DNA from: RBG-16-64-13 sp963718375
GTDB lineage: Bacteria > Actinomycetota > Thermoleophilia > RBG-16-64-13
Length of the DNA stretch: 64,000 bases
Assembly (NCBI GenBank): GCA_963718375.1
Contig: CAVQZD010000007.1
Span: 62,001 to 126,000, forward strand
Direction: 5' to 3'
In this document: positions 41,746 through 50,387 of the stretch, piece by piece
How positions within the stretch are numbered: the stretch's first letter is position 1
How the letters are laid out: each line of letters opens with the position of its first letter
Program-made: the position numbers and the translations under genes
Notes under the pieces: generated by a model
The model's input: the letters and a program-made list of their open reading frames with translations, nothing else
Told to the model about the DNA's origin: nothing
Databases searched by the model: none

Positions 41746-42372
41746 CTACTTGGAGTACAACTCGACGATGAGCGACTCTTGGATGGGGATGTCGATATCA
41801 GTCCGCTCAGGAAGATGCAGGACCTTACCCACCAAGTTGTCGTGATCGGCCTGCAGCCACGCAGGCACAGAGGCCGTCAGATCAGTGGCATCCGCCACGA
41901 CGGCCTTGAGGCCCTCACTCTTCAGCACGGCCATGATCACATCGTCGGGCTTGACGCGGTAGGAAGGGATGTTGACCCTCCTGCCATTTACGGTGAAGTG
42001 ACCGTGGCGCACCAACTGCCTGGCCTGCCGGCGCGACGCGCCAAAGCCCAACCGGTACACCACGTTGTCCAGGCGGAGCTCGAGCAGCACCAGAAGGTTG
42101 CCGCCGGTCATGCCCGGCTGACGAGCAGCCTGAGTGTAGTAGTTGCGAAACTGCCTCTCGAGGACGCCGTAGTACCGGCGCGCCTTCTGCTTCTCACGCA
42201 ACTGGTTGAGATATTCCGACTGCTTGCGACGACGACCCCGGCCGTGCTCTCCCGGAGGATAGGCCCTGCGATCGACGGCACACTTATCGGTCAGGCAACG
42301 CTCGCCCTTTAGTAGCAGCTTCTCGCCCTCACGACGGCACTGTTTGCACTGTGGAGAAGTGTCTCTAGCCAT
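41746..42372 (-). CDS. rpsD: 30S ribosomal protein S4, zinc-binding form
   Basis: A 208-residue S4 with four N-terminal cysteines (CKQC at 9-12, then GERCLTDKC) forming a zinc site, and the S4 RNA-binding domain (LDNVVYRLGFGASRRQARQL). A major 16S rRNA primary binder and possible autoregulator of the alpha operon. Confidence 0.98.
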   Translation of the reverse strand: MARDTSPQCKQCRREGEKLLLKGERCLTDKCAVDRRAYPPGEHGRGRRRKQSEYLNQLREKQKARRYYGVLERQFRNYYTQAARQPGMTGGNLLVLLELRLDNVVYRLGFGASRRQARQLVRHGHFTVNGRRVNIPSYRVKPDDVIMAVLKSEGLKAVVADATDLTASVPAWLQADHDNLVGKVLHLPERTDIDIPIQESLIVELYSK

Positions 42373-42386
42373 GACTCTCTACCACC

Positions 42387-42794
42387 TCAGACCCTGCGCC
42401 GCTTCTTGGGACGGCAGCCGTTGTGAGGGATAGGAGTGACATCCTTGACACTGGTGACATCGATGCCGGCAGCCTGCAGTGAGCGGATGGCGGTCTCGCG
42501 ACCGCTGCCCGGACCCTTGACGAAGCAGTCGACCTTCTGCAGACCGTGCTCCATCGCCGCGCGGGCCGCCTTCTCGGCTGTGACCTGGGCGGCAAACGGC
42601 GTCGATTTGCGCGAGCCCTTGAAGCCAGCGGACCCGGCACTCGCCCACGAGATCACGTTGCCCTCTTTGTCTGTGAGGGTCACGAGGGTGTTGTTGAACG
42701 ACGTCTTGATGTAGGCGTTGCCTACAGCGATGCTCTTGCGTACCTTGCGACGCCGTCCACGTGTGGCGGCAGCAGTGCGTTTGGGTGCTGGCAT
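42387..42794 (-). CDS. rpsK: 30S ribosomal protein S11
   Basis: A 135-residue S11: TSFNNTLVTLTDKEGNVI, GPGSGRETAIRSLQAAG and the end HNGCRPKKRRRV are typical. Alpha operon, between rpsM and rpsD. Confidence 0.98.
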   Translation of the reverse strand: MPAPKRTAAATRGRRRKVRKSIAVGNAYIKTSFNNTLVTLTDKEGNVISWASAGSAGFKGSRKSTPFAAQVTAEKAARAAMEHGLQKVDCFVKGPGSGRETAIRSLQAAGIDVTSVKDVTPIPHNGCRPKKRRRV

Positions 42795-42845
42795 ATCTCC
42801 TTGTCCTTCGTCCTTAGGTGTATCTGCGAGTCAGTGGCCCTACGG

Positions 42846-43223
42846 CTAGACCCGCACCTTCTTTTTCACGCCGACGGTCGGCTTATGGCCCTTGCGTACC
42901 CTGGCGTTCGTCTTGGTGCGCTGGCCACGGACGGGCATGCCACGACGGTGGCGTATGCCGCGGTAACAACCTATCTCCATGAGGCGCTTGATGTTCTGCC
43001 CGCGTTCGCGCCGCAGATCACCTTCGACCATCACATTGTCTTCGATGTAGCTGCGCAGCCGCATCTCCTCGTCCTCAGTGAGATCCTTCACATGAGTGTT
43101 GGGGTCTATCTGCGCTGCGGCAAGGATCTTGTTGGATGTGGACCGGCCGATGCCGTACACATACGTCAGGCCGATCTCGACCCGCTTCTCCCTAGGTAGG
43201 GTGACACCCGCGATACGTGCCAT
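42846..43223 (-). CDS. rpsM: 30S ribosomal protein S13
   Basis: A 125-residue S13 starting at MARIAGVTLPREKRVEIGLT, with RGIRHRRGMPVRGQRTKTNA near the basic tail that contacts P-site tRNA. The start has an SD (AAGGAGG) about nine bases upstream; an in-frame upstream extension overlaps rpmJ and is rejected. Confidence 0.98.
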   Translation of the reverse strand: MARIAGVTLPREKRVEIGLTYVYGIGRSTSNKILAAAQIDPNTHVKDLTEDEEMRLRSYIEDNVMVEGDLRRERGQNIKRLMEIGCYRGIRHRRGMPVRGQRTKTNARVRKGHKPTVGVKKKVRV

Positions 43224-43240
43224 ACTCTTCGGTAGCCTCC

Positions 43241-43354
43241 TTAACCCTGGCGCTGCTTGTGGCGCGGGTTCTCGCAAATCACCAGGACGACACCCCTGCG
43301 CCGCACTATCTTGCACTTCTCGCACATCGGTTTGACCGACGCTCTGACTTTCAT
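43241..43354 (-). CDS. rpmJ: 50S ribosomal protein L36, zinc-binding form
   Basis: A 37-residue protein, MKVRASVKPMCEKCKIVRRR and a following stretch ending ENPRHKQRQG. The zinc ligands are Cys11, Cys14, Cys27 and His32. It sits between infA and rpsM, its usual place. Confidence 0.97.
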   Translation of the reverse strand: MKVRASVKPMCEKCKIVRRRGVVLVICENPRHKQRQG

Positions 43355-43368
43355 CCGACGCCCTCTCT

Positions 43369-43590
43369 CTACTTGAACCGGTACGTGATGCGACCTCGAG
43401 TCAGGTCGTAGGGTGACAATTCGACCTTGACTCGGTCCCCAGGCAGGATGCGGATGTAATTCATTCGCATCTTCCCGGAGATGTGGGCCAATATCTCCAG
43501 CTCGTTGTCCAGCTTCACCCTGAACATGGTGTTGGGCAAGGCCTCGATGACCTCACCCTCGAGCTCTATGGCATCTTCTTTAGGACACAC
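43369..43590 (-). CDS. infA: Translation initiation factor IF-1
   Basis: A 73-residue OB-fold factor (GKMRMNYIRILPGDRVKVEL, then SPYDLTRGRITYRFK). An in-frame TTG lies two codons upstream at 43596, but the G-rich SD (GGCGGGG) directly touches it; the GTG at 43588-43590 has proper six-base spacing and gives MCPKEDAIELEGEV, so I use it. Confidence 0.95.
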   Translation of the reverse strand: MCPKEDAIELEGEVIEALPNTMFRVKLDNELEILAHISGKMRMNYIRILPGDRVKVELSPYDLTRGRITYRFK

Positions 43591-43643
43591 AGTCAACCCC
43601 GCCTGAATCGCGACCGCTTATGTTACCACAAGGCTCGTTCACT

Positions 43644-44405
43644 CTAGGCCGCCAGTGCTTTCGCAGAGGTAAGCGGTCGGGGACCCTCTTTGGTTATGGC
43701 CACCGTGTGCTCGAAATGGGCGGAGAGGCTCCCGTCCTTGGTGTAGATAGCCCAACCATCCGAACCGACCTTCACATCGTAGTCGCCCAGGTTGACCATC
43801 GGCTCTATGGCGATCACCATACCTTCGCGCAACTCCGGACCTTGATGCGGCGGGCCGAAGTTCGGCACCTGAGGATCTTCGTGCATCTCGCGACCCACCC
43901 CGTGACCCACCATGGCCTCGACCACGGAGTATCCATACGCTTCGGCATGAGTCTGCACGGCGTGAGAGACATCACCGATCCGGTTGCCGATCGTGCACTG
44001 CTCGATGCCCTTCCACAGCGCTTCCTCGGTGACTCGGAGCAGGTCCTGCGCCTCGGCGGAGATGGTGCCCACCGCGAAGGTGGTGGCAGCGTCGGCGATG
44101 TAGCCATCAATAGTGACCCCCACATCCACACCCAGGATGTCGCCCTCGTTCAGGCATACCTTGCCTGGGATACCGTGTACCACCATGTCGTTAGGCGACG
44201 CGCAGATGGAAGCCGGAAAGCCCCGGTATCCTTTGAACGTTGGCACGCCCCCACTAGACCTTATGAACTCTTCCGCCAACCTATCCAACTCTCCTGTCGT
44301 GACGCCCGGTCTCACTTCGCGGCCCATCAACTCCAGACAACCTCGGACCACGGCCCCAGCTCGCGCCATCTTCCCGATCTCCGCTTGCGACTTCCTTATG
44401 ATCAC
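43644..44405 (-). CDS. map: Methionine aminopeptidase, type I
   Basis: The 253-residue dimetal enzyme removes initiator methionine. The metal-binding aspartates are in GVDVGVTIDGYIADAATTF, followed by VGHGVGREMHEDP (His) and EGMVIAIEPMV (Glu). No N-terminal zinc finger. GTG start. Placed between adk and infA as in many Gram-positives. Confidence 0.97.
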   Translation of the reverse strand: MIIRKSQAEIGKMARAGAVVRGCLELMGREVRPGVTTGELDRLAEEFIRSSGGVPTFKGYRGFPASICASPNDMVVHGIPGKVCLNEGDILGVDVGVTIDGYIADAATTFAVGTISAEAQDLLRVTEEALWKGIEQCTIGNRIGDVSHAVQTHAEAYGYSVVEAMVGHGVGREMHEDPQVPNFGPPHQGPELREGMVIAIEPMVNLGDYDVKVGSDGWAIYTKDGSLSAHFEHTVAITKEGPRPLTSAKALAA

Positions 44406-44441
44406 AGCTATTCGCTGCTAAGCCAGAGCACCCAGTGGCGC

Positions 44442-45104
44442 CTAGGCACCTGCGGGCCCTAGGGCGTCGGCTATGTCAGCGTAGGTCTTGTCCGCTTCCT
44501 TGCTGCCGTCTATGCGGACAACCACACCGGCCTCGTCGTAGTAGTCGATGAGCGGCTCGGTCTGCTTGCGGTAGACATCCAGCCGGTTCAGGACCGTGGC
44601 CTCGTTGTCGTCATCACGCTGATAAAGCTCGCCGCCGCATCTGTCACACACGCCCTCGACCTTGGGCTTGTTGAAGTACATGTTGTACGGCGCCTGGCAG
44701 TCGCGGCACACGCGCCGCCCCGCCATCCGCTTGAGGATGAGCTCCTCGTCGACGAGGAGCACGATCACCTTGCTCACAGCCCGACCGAGCCCCTCGAGCG
44801 CCTTGTCGAGCGCTTCGGCCTGCGGGATCGTCCGTGGAAAGCCGTCCATCAGGAAGCCCTTCTCCGTATCCGGCTCTTGAACGCGATCCTTCACGATGCC
44901 GATCACCACGCTGTCCGGGACCAGTTCACCTGCGTCCATGAACCTCTTGGCCTCAAGCCCCATCTCCGTCTTGTTGGCCACCGCTCGGCGCAGGATGTCT
45001 CCCGTGGAGATGTGCGGCACGCCGTAGTCATCCACTATGCGAGTGGCTTGCGTGCCCTTGCCGGCGCCGGGAGCTCCCAACAGGATGAGATTGAACTGGC
45101 TCAC
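44442..45104 (-). CDS. adk: Adenylate kinase, zinc-LID form
   Basis: A 220-residue kinase (AMP + ATP to 2 ADP). P-loop LLGAPGAGKGTQA, DGFPRT, and a LID domain with two CxxC pairs (RRVCRDCQAPYN and GVCDRCGGELY) that bind structural zinc. Confidence 0.98.
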   Translation of the reverse strand: MSQFNLILLGAPGAGKGTQATRIVDDYGVPHISTGDILRRAVANKTEMGLEAKRFMDAGELVPDSVVIGIVKDRVQEPDTEKGFLMDGFPRTIPQAEALDKALEGLGRAVSKVIVLLVDEELILKRMAGRRVCRDCQAPYNMYFNKPKVEGVCDRCGGELYQRDDDNEATVLNRLDVYRKQTEPLIDYYDEAGVVVRIDGSKEADKTYADIADALGPAGA

Positions 45105-45141
45105 TTCGTATCGATCCTTTCTCTATTCCCTCGTCCGCGGA

Positions 45142-46389
45142 CTACTTGAGGAAGCCCTCATAGTGCCGCATGAGTAGCTGCGATTCCATCTGCTGCATCG
45201 TGTCGAGTGCCACACCGATGACGATCAGTATCGAGGTGCCACCGAAGTAGAAGTCTATGCCCAAGTACTTGATGAGCACGGTCGGCAGCAGCACGATGAA
45301 CGCCAGGAAGAGGGCGCCGGGCAGGGTGATACGCGTCAGGACCCGATCGAGGTAAGCGGCTGTGGGACGCCCGGGTCTGATGCCGGGGACGAACCCACCA
45401 TACTTCTTGAGGTTGTCCGCCTGGTCGATCGGGTTGAATTGGACGGCCGTGTAGAAGTAGGTGAACAGCACGATCAGGGCCACCTCAGCCAATATGTACC
45501 ACCACGAGCTGGGGCCGAAGATGCGGGCAAGACTCTGAGTCCAACCCCACGGTGTTATCCGCGCCATCGTGACAGGCAGCATGAGCACCGAGGACGCGAA
45601 AATCACCGGGATGACACCCGCCATGTTCACCTTAAGAGGCAGATATGTGCTTTGTCCGCCGTAGACCTTGCGGCCAACGACCCGCTTGGCGTACTGCACA
45701 GGGATGCGTCGCTGACCCTGCGTCACAAAGATGACGAACACCACCACAGCCACAGAGATGACCGCCATGGCTACCCAGGTATAGACAGGCTCTTCGGTGA
45801 ACAGCTTGTAGAGACCAGAGGGAAGCCTAGAAACGATCGAGGCAAAGATCATGAGCGAGATGCCGTTTCCTATGCCGTGCTGCGTGATGAGTTCGCCCAA
45901 CCACATGACCATGACGGCGCCGACAGTCAGCGTCATCACGACCAAGAAGCCGTTCAAGAACGTCAACCCGCCCACCTTGTCGAACGCGCCCTGTGACCGG
46001 AACAAGAACACGAAACCGAATGATTCGATGAGCGCCAGGCCCGCAGTGAAGTAGCGGGTGTACTGGTTCATCTTCTTCTGTCCGGCCGGGCCCTCCTTCA
46101 TCAGGGCCTCCAAGCGGGTACTCACCATGGTGAGCAACTGCATGATGATCGAAGCCGTGATGTAAGGCATGATGCCCAGGGCGAAGATGGCCATGTTCTG
46201 GAGGCCACCGCCGGCGAAGAGGTTGATGAAGTCAAGGACTCCACCTTGGTCCCCGAAGTTGTCCTGGACAGTCACACCCGGAGACGGTATGAAGCAGCCA
46301 AGCCGGTAGAGCGCGATGATGAAAGCCGTGAACAGGAGCTTCTTGCGCAGCTCCGGCAACTTGACCGCATTAACGAGCGATTGCCACAT
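45142..46389 (-). CDS. secY: Protein translocase subunit SecY
   Basis: The 415-residue channel protein with about ten membrane helices. GIMPYITASIIMQLLTMV, ITQHGIGNGISLMIFA and FVPGIRPGRPTAAYLDRVL are conserved; the last lies near the cytosolic loop that binds SecA. Standard place between rplO and adk. Confidence 0.98.
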   Translation of the reverse strand: MWQSLVNAVKLPELRKKLLFTAFIIALYRLGCFIPSPGVTVQDNFGDQGGVLDFINLFAGGGLQNMAIFALGIMPYITASIIMQLLTMVSTRLEALMKEGPAGQKKMNQYTRYFTAGLALIESFGFVFLFRSQGAFDKVGGLTFLNGFLVVMTLTVGAVMVMWLGELITQHGIGNGISLMIFASIVSRLPSGLYKLFTEEPVYTWVAMAVISVAVVVFVIFVTQGQRRIPVQYAKRVVGRKVYGGQSTYLPLKVNMAGVIPVIFASSVLMLPVTMARITPWGWTQSLARIFGPSSWWYILAEVALIVLFTYFYTAVQFNPIDQADNLKKYGGFVPGIRPGRPTAAYLDRVLTRITLPGALFLAFIVLLPTVLIKYLGIDFYFGGTSILIVIGVALDTMQQMESQLLMRHYEGFLK

Positions 46390-46432
46390 CAGTCACTCTC
46401 TCCTATTGTCTGCACGTCGCATTAACACGCGC

Positions 46433-46909
46433 CTAGACTATGACTTCAGCCTTGCCACCCGCGGCCTCGATCTTGGCCAAGGCCGAGGCGCTGAAGCCAT
46501 GGGCCTTGATGACCAGCGGCTGACTCAACTCTCCGTTGCCCAGGATCTTGACCCGCTCGCCGGCCTTCTTGATGATGCCCTTCTCGAGCAACGCCGCCGG
46601 CGATACCTCTTCGCCCTTGCCGAAGGCAGCCAGGCGCGCGAGGTTCACAGGCGTCATATAGGTACGAAACGGCCCGATAGGCATGGCGGTCTTGGCCAGA
46701 GGACCGCGCAACTTGGGCAGCCTCATGTGCAGAGGCATCTGTCCACCCTCATAACGCGGCGATATCTGACCTCCCGACCGTGCCTTGGAGCCCTTGTGAC
46801 CCCGTCCCGACGTCTTGCCCACGCCCGAACCCTGTCCGCGCCCCACACGCTTGCGCCCGCGCTTCGCGCCCGGGTCCGGCTTTAGGTTGTGCAGGAAGAT
46901 GTCTCCCAT
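46433..46909 (-). CDS. rplO: 50S ribosomal protein L15
   Basis: A 158-residue L15: basic Gly-rich start (KRGRKRVGRGQGSGVGKTSG) and GGQMPLHMRLPKLRG. Two bases follow the rpmD stop. Confidence 0.97.
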   Translation of the reverse strand: MGDIFLHNLKPDPGAKRGRKRVGRGQGSGVGKTSGRGHKGSKARSGGQISPRYEGGQMPLHMRLPKLRGPLAKTAMPIGPFRTYMTPVNLARLAAFGKGEEVSPAALLEKGIIKKAGERVKILGNGELSQPLVIKAHGFSASALAKIEAAGGKAEVIV

Positions 46910-46911
46910 TT

Positions 46912-47448
46912 CTATTCCTTATCCTTACTCTCAGCCTTGGGTTTCGCCGCGGCCTTGGGCTTCGCTGCAGCGCCGGCCTTGGGCTTGGCGGCAGTCGTGG
47001 ACTTCGCGGCGGTCGTGGACTTCTGCGCAGGCTTGGCGGTGCTCTTCGACGCGGTCGTCGACTTCGCAGGCGTCGACTTCGCCGCAGCGGATCCTGCCAC
47101 CGCCGGTTTCGCCACAGTCTTGGCGGGCCCCGCGGATTTCGCAGCCGTCGTAGACTGTGCTGCAGGCTTCGCGGTGGCCTTCACGGCAGGCGGCTTCGGG
47201 GCTTTCGCCTCGAGCTTCGCATCCGACTCGCCTCGGACCGTGAGCTTGGCCTTCGGAGCAGCTTGGTCTCTGACGTCTACTACCTCGACCTTGAGCATGT
47301 ACTCAAGCTTGTGCACCATCCCGCGGATGGGCGGAGTGTCTTCGTGGTAGACGGTCTGGCCGAACCGGCTGATGCCAAGCGCATTCAACGTCGCCTTGTG
47401 ATCCTTCTTGCGGTTGATCCGGCTCTTGAACTGAGTGATCTTAAGCAT
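46912..47448 (-). CDS. rpmD: 50S ribosomal protein L30 with a long lysine/alanine-rich tail
   Basis: Residues 1 to about 62 are a normal L30 (LKITQFKSRINRKKDHKATL, LNALGISRFGQTVYHEDTP). L30 usually has about 60 residues; this protein has 178. The remaining 115 or so are low-complexity Ala, Lys, Thr, Pro and Ser with repeated AAKST/AAKP units, like histone H1-type bacterial tails. It should be disordered, strongly basic, and project from the 50S surface or bind RNA. No frameshift is evident; the tail uses the same frame and similar codons. Confidence 0.9.
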   Translation of the reverse strand: MLKITQFKSRINRKKDHKATLNALGISRFGQTVYHEDTPPIRGMVHKLEYMLKVEVVDVRDQAAPKAKLTVRGESDAKLEAKAPKPPAVKATAKPAAQSTTAAKSAGPAKTVAKPAVAGSAAAKSTPAKSTTASKSTAKPAQKSTTAAKSTTAAKPKAGAAAKPKAAAKPKAESKDKE

Positions 47449-47457
47449 CTCTCACAC

Positions 47458-48300
47458 TCACTCTCCAGCCTCGGTCGCCTCGGCAGCCTTGTCCTCTGCA
47501 GCCGCGGCGTCACTCTTCGCAGGGGTCTGCTCTTCGACAGTGGTCTGAGCCTCAGTCGCAACGACTTCCTCGGTCGCGACGACTTCCTCAGCGGCGACAG
47601 CTTCCTTGACCGAAGCGGTCTTCTCCTCTGCGGGCGCGGCTTTCTTCGCTGCCGGCTTGCGGGCCGGCTTTGCCGCTCCGGACTTGGCGTAACTGCCGCC
47701 GGCCTTAGACGCAGGCGCGGGCTTGGTTGCCCGGCTGGGAGCCGCGGCCGCCGGTGCCTCTTTTGGCGCCGTCGGCGCCGGCACGGCCGGCTTGGGCCGC
47801 TCGCCCAATACCTCGACGAGGGTCTTGCCCCGCTGCATGGCGATGTCCTCGGGCCGACGCAGGGAGCGCAGCCCCTTTTCGGCCGCCCGCACCATATTGA
47901 TCGGATTCGTGGTGCCCAGACACTTGGTGAGCACGTCGTGGACCCCGCCCAGTTCCAGCAGGGCGCGGACACCGCCGCCGGCTATGACCCCGGTACCGGC
48001 GGAAGCCGGCTTCAAGAGCACCCGCCCTGCGCCGTGATGGCCCAGGACCTGGTGTGTGATGGTGCTGCCGTGCTTGGGCACGACGAACAAGTTCTTGCGG
48101 GCGTCGTCAATGGCCTTCTGGATGGCCAGAGGAACTTCCTTGGCCTTGCCATAGCCGATGCCTACCGTGCTCTCACCGTCGCCCACCGCTACGAGAGCGG
48201 TGAACGAGAAGCGCCGGCCGCCCTTGACGACTTTCGCCACTCGGTTGATGTGTATCACGCTCTCCTGAAGGTTGAGCGTATCTGCCTTGATCTGTGCCAA
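47458..48300 (-). CDS. rpsE: 30S ribosomal protein S5 with a long low-complexity tail
   Basis: The S5 core (residues 1 to about 168) is intact: GGRRFSFTALVAVGDGE, VGIGYGKAKEVPLAIQKAID, ASAGTGVIAGGGVRALLELG. Typical S5 ends near residue 165-180; this one runs to 280. The tail is first Pro/Ala/Lys-rich (APAAAAPSRATKPAPASKAG) and then acidic, with a repeated EEVVATEEVVATE unit. TTG start. Its neighbour rpmD carries a separate lysine-rich tail. Confidence 0.9.
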   Translation of the reverse strand: MAQIKADTLNLQESVIHINRVAKVVKGGRRFSFTALVAVGDGESTVGIGYGKAKEVPLAIQKAIDDARKNLFVVPKHGSTITHQVLGHHGAGRVLLKPASAGTGVIAGGGVRALLELGGVHDVLTKCLGTTNPINMVRAAEKGLRSLRRPEDIAMQRGKTLVEVLGERPKPAVPAPTAPKEAPAAAAPSRATKPAPASKAGGSYAKSGAAKPARKPAAKKAAPAEEKTASVKEAVAAEEVVATEEVVATEAQTTVEEQTPAKSDAAAAEDKAAEATEAGE

Positions 48301-48317
48301 AGTTCTGCCCCTCTCCC

Positions 48318-48686
48318 TCAGAAGTCCAAGCCACCCTGGCGGGCACCGTCCGCCAGGGCTTTTACTCTACCGTGGTATAGATACGGTCCTCTATCGAAGA
48401 CTACTTGCGCGACACCCGCAGCCTTGGCTCGCTCAGCCAGCAACTCGCCGACCTTGGTCGCTTGGTCTTGTCTCGACAGACCTTTCTCAGTCACATGGAC
48501 GCTGGCAGCGCTGGCCAGTGTGTGGCCCTTGCTGTCATCGATTATCTGCGCCCAGATCGCCCGATTCGAACGGAATACCGACAAACGGGGGCGCTCGGCC
48601 GTGCCGCGCACCTTACTGCGGACCCTGAGGGCCCGCTGTTGTCGCGTCGCCTGATATCTACTCTTTGCGCTCATTCTTATCCTCAC
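48318..48686 (-). CDS. rplR: 50S ribosomal protein L18
   Basis: A 122-residue L18 (VRSKVRGTAERPRLSVFRSN, AQIIDDSKGHTLASAAS, YHGRVKALADGARQGGLDF), which binds 5S rRNA. One base overlap with the rplF stop. Confidence 0.98.
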   Translation of the reverse strand: MRIRMSAKSRYQATRQQRALRVRSKVRGTAERPRLSVFRSNRAIWAQIIDDSKGHTLASAASVHVTEKGLSRQDQATKVGELLAERAKAAGVAQVVFDRGPYLYHGRVKALADGARQGGLDF

Positions 48687-49219
48687 TACGCCCGCTTGCC
48701 GACCTTGCGCCGCACTACTTCACCTTCGTACCGGATCCCCTTGCCCTTGTAGGGCTCGGGCTTCCGGATGGAGCGGATCTCGGCAGCTATCTGGCCGACG
48801 CGCTGCTTGTCGATGCCCTTGACCACTATCTGAGTCGGCGCGGGCACCTCGAACTGGATGTTCTCAGGGGGCACGACCAACACTGGGTGTGAATAGCCCA
48901 CAAGAATCTCCAGGTCTGAACCCTTCATGGAGGCCCTGTAGCCTACACCCTGTATCTCCAGCTTCTTCTCGAACCCGGCGGTCACACCCGTGACCATGTT
49001 GGAGATCAGGGAGCGAGTCAGCCCGTGAAGTGCCCGGTTGGTACCGGTGTCATCCGGACGCTCTACCGTCAGTACGTCGGCGTCCATCTTGAGCTGCATC
49101 TTGAGATGCACATTCATGGACAACGAGCCCTTAGGCCCCTTGACCGCTACATTGGTGCCGGCGATGCTCACGTCGACCCCACTCGGTATGTTTATTGGTG
49201 CTCTTCCTATACGTGACAT
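48686..49219 (-). CDS. rplF: 50S ribosomal protein L6
   Basis: A 177-residue L6 starting MSRIGRAPINIPSGVDV, with two repeated L6 domains and the end KPEPYKGKGIRYEGEVVRRK. spc operon. Confidence 0.98.
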   Translation of the reverse strand: MSRIGRAPINIPSGVDVSIAGTNVAVKGPKGSLSMNVHLKMQLKMDADVLTVERPDDTGTNRALHGLTRSLISNMVTGVTAGFEKKLEIQGVGYRASMKGSDLEILVGYSHPVLVVPPENIQFEVPAPTQIVVKGIDKQRVGQIAAEIRSIRKPEPYKGKGIRYEGEVVRRKVGKRA

Positions 49220-49224
49220 AGCAA

Positions 49225-49623
49225 CTACCAGACGAAACAGATGACTTCGCCGCCAACACCTAGCTTCTGTGCCTCCCTAGCAGTCATCAGTCCACGCGAG
49301 GTGGAGATGACAGCCGTGCCCAGTCCTCCAAGGACCTTGGGGAGGTTGTCCTTCTTAGCATAGATGCGGCGACCCGGCTTGCTGACCCTCTTCACCTGCG
49401 AGATGACCCGCCGGCGACCGTCAGTGTACTTGAGTTCGACCACCAACGTGTCGAAGGTGCCGTCGTTGACCACCGCGTAACCGGTGATATAGCCCTCGTC
49501 CCTTAGGACTCGGGCCAACTCCACCTTGAGGGTGGACGACGGCATCTCTACCTGGGCATGGAGCGCTTTGTTAGCGTTCCGGACCCGGGTGAGCATGTCG
49601 GCGATGGGATCTGTGGTTGGCAT
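49225..49623 (-). CDS. rpsH: 30S ribosomal protein S8
   Basis: A 132-residue S8: DPIADMLTRVRNANKALHAQ near the start and ISTSRGLMTAREAQKLGVGG at the end. A primary 16S rRNA binder and, in E. coli, the spc-operon repressor. Confidence 0.98.
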   Translation of the reverse strand: MPTTDPIADMLTRVRNANKALHAQVEMPSSTLKVELARVLRDEGYITGYAVVNDGTFDTLVVELKYTDGRRRVISQVKRVSKPGRRIYAKKDNLPKVLGGLGTAVISTSRGLMTAREAQKLGVGGEVICFVW

Positions 49624-49631
49624 GACCCCTC

Positions 49632-49817
49632 CTACCAGCTCGACTTGGTGACCCCAGGGATGAATCCCTGATGGGCTAGCTCACGAAGACAAATGCGGCA
49701 CAGCCCGAACTTGCGGACATATCCGCGAGGCCGGCCACAGCGAAAGCACCGGTTGTGAGTGCGGACGGCGTACTTCTGCGGTCGCCGTGCCTTTGCGATC
49801 ATCGATTTCTTTGCCAT
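49632..49817 (-). CDS. rpsN: 30S ribosomal protein S14, zinc-binding type Z
   Basis: A 61-residue short S14 with two CxxC motifs (CFRCGRPRGYVRKFGLCRIC). This is the zinc form common in Gram-positives; the longer zinc-free form is not in the window. Confidence 0.98.
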   Translation of the reverse strand: MAKKSMIAKARRPQKYAVRTHNRCFRCGRPRGYVRKFGLCRICLRELAHQGFIPGVTKSSW

Positions 49818-49836
49818 GCGCTGATGCTCCTATCCT

Positions 49837-50385
49837 TCAGCTCTCGCGGAAAGGCATGCCCATCAATCTGAGCAGCACCCGTCCCTCGTCATCCGTCTTG
49901 GCCGTCGTGGTGATGGCGATATCCATCCCTCTGATGCGATCGATCTTGTCGTAGTCGATCTCCGGGAAGATGATCTGCTCCTTCACTCCTAAGTTGAAGT
50001 TGCCCCGGCCATCGAAGCCACTCGGGGACACCCCGCGAAAGTCGCGGATCCGCGGCAGCGCCACGCTTATCAGGCGATCCAACAGCTCATACATGCGCTC
50101 GCCGCGGAGGGTGACACGCAGACCCACGGGCATCCCCTCACGCAGCTTGAAGTTTGCTACCGACTTGCGAGCACGCCTCAGCTGAGCCTTCTGTCCCGTG
50201 ATCTGCCCGAGTTGCACCGCAGCCTCTTCTAGGGACTTGGCGTCGGTCGTGCCCTCCCCGATGCCCATGTTCATGGTCACCTTGGTGACCTTAGGCACCT
50301 CCATGATGTTCTTATAGCCGAACTCCTCACGGAGAGCCGGAACGATCTCGCTCTGGTATTTCTCTTTTAGTCTAGGAACTGCCAT
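49837..50385 (-). CDS. rplE: 50S ribosomal protein L5
   Basis: A 182-residue L5 starting MAVPRLKEKYQSEIVPALRE, with KVTMNMGIGEG and GVSPSGFDGRGNFNLGVKEQ. Three bases after the rplX stop; an in-frame longer reading inside rplX is rejected. Confidence 0.98.
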   Translation of the reverse strand: MAVPRLKEKYQSEIVPALREEFGYKNIMEVPKVTKVTMNMGIGEGTTDAKSLEEAAVQLGQITGQKAQLRRARKSVANFKLREGMPVGLRVTLRGERMYELLDRLISVALPRIRDFRGVSPSGFDGRGNFNLGVKEQIIFPEIDYDKIDRIRGMDIAITTTAKTDDEGRVLLRLMGMPFRES

Positions 50386-50387
50386 CA

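Noticed and set aside
46780..48654. Plus-strand open frame of 624 codons opposite rpsE and rpmD with Leu/Arg/Gly/Ser repeats
   Set aside because: The repeats are the reverse complement of the Ala/Lys tails of S5 and L30. No independent coding signal.
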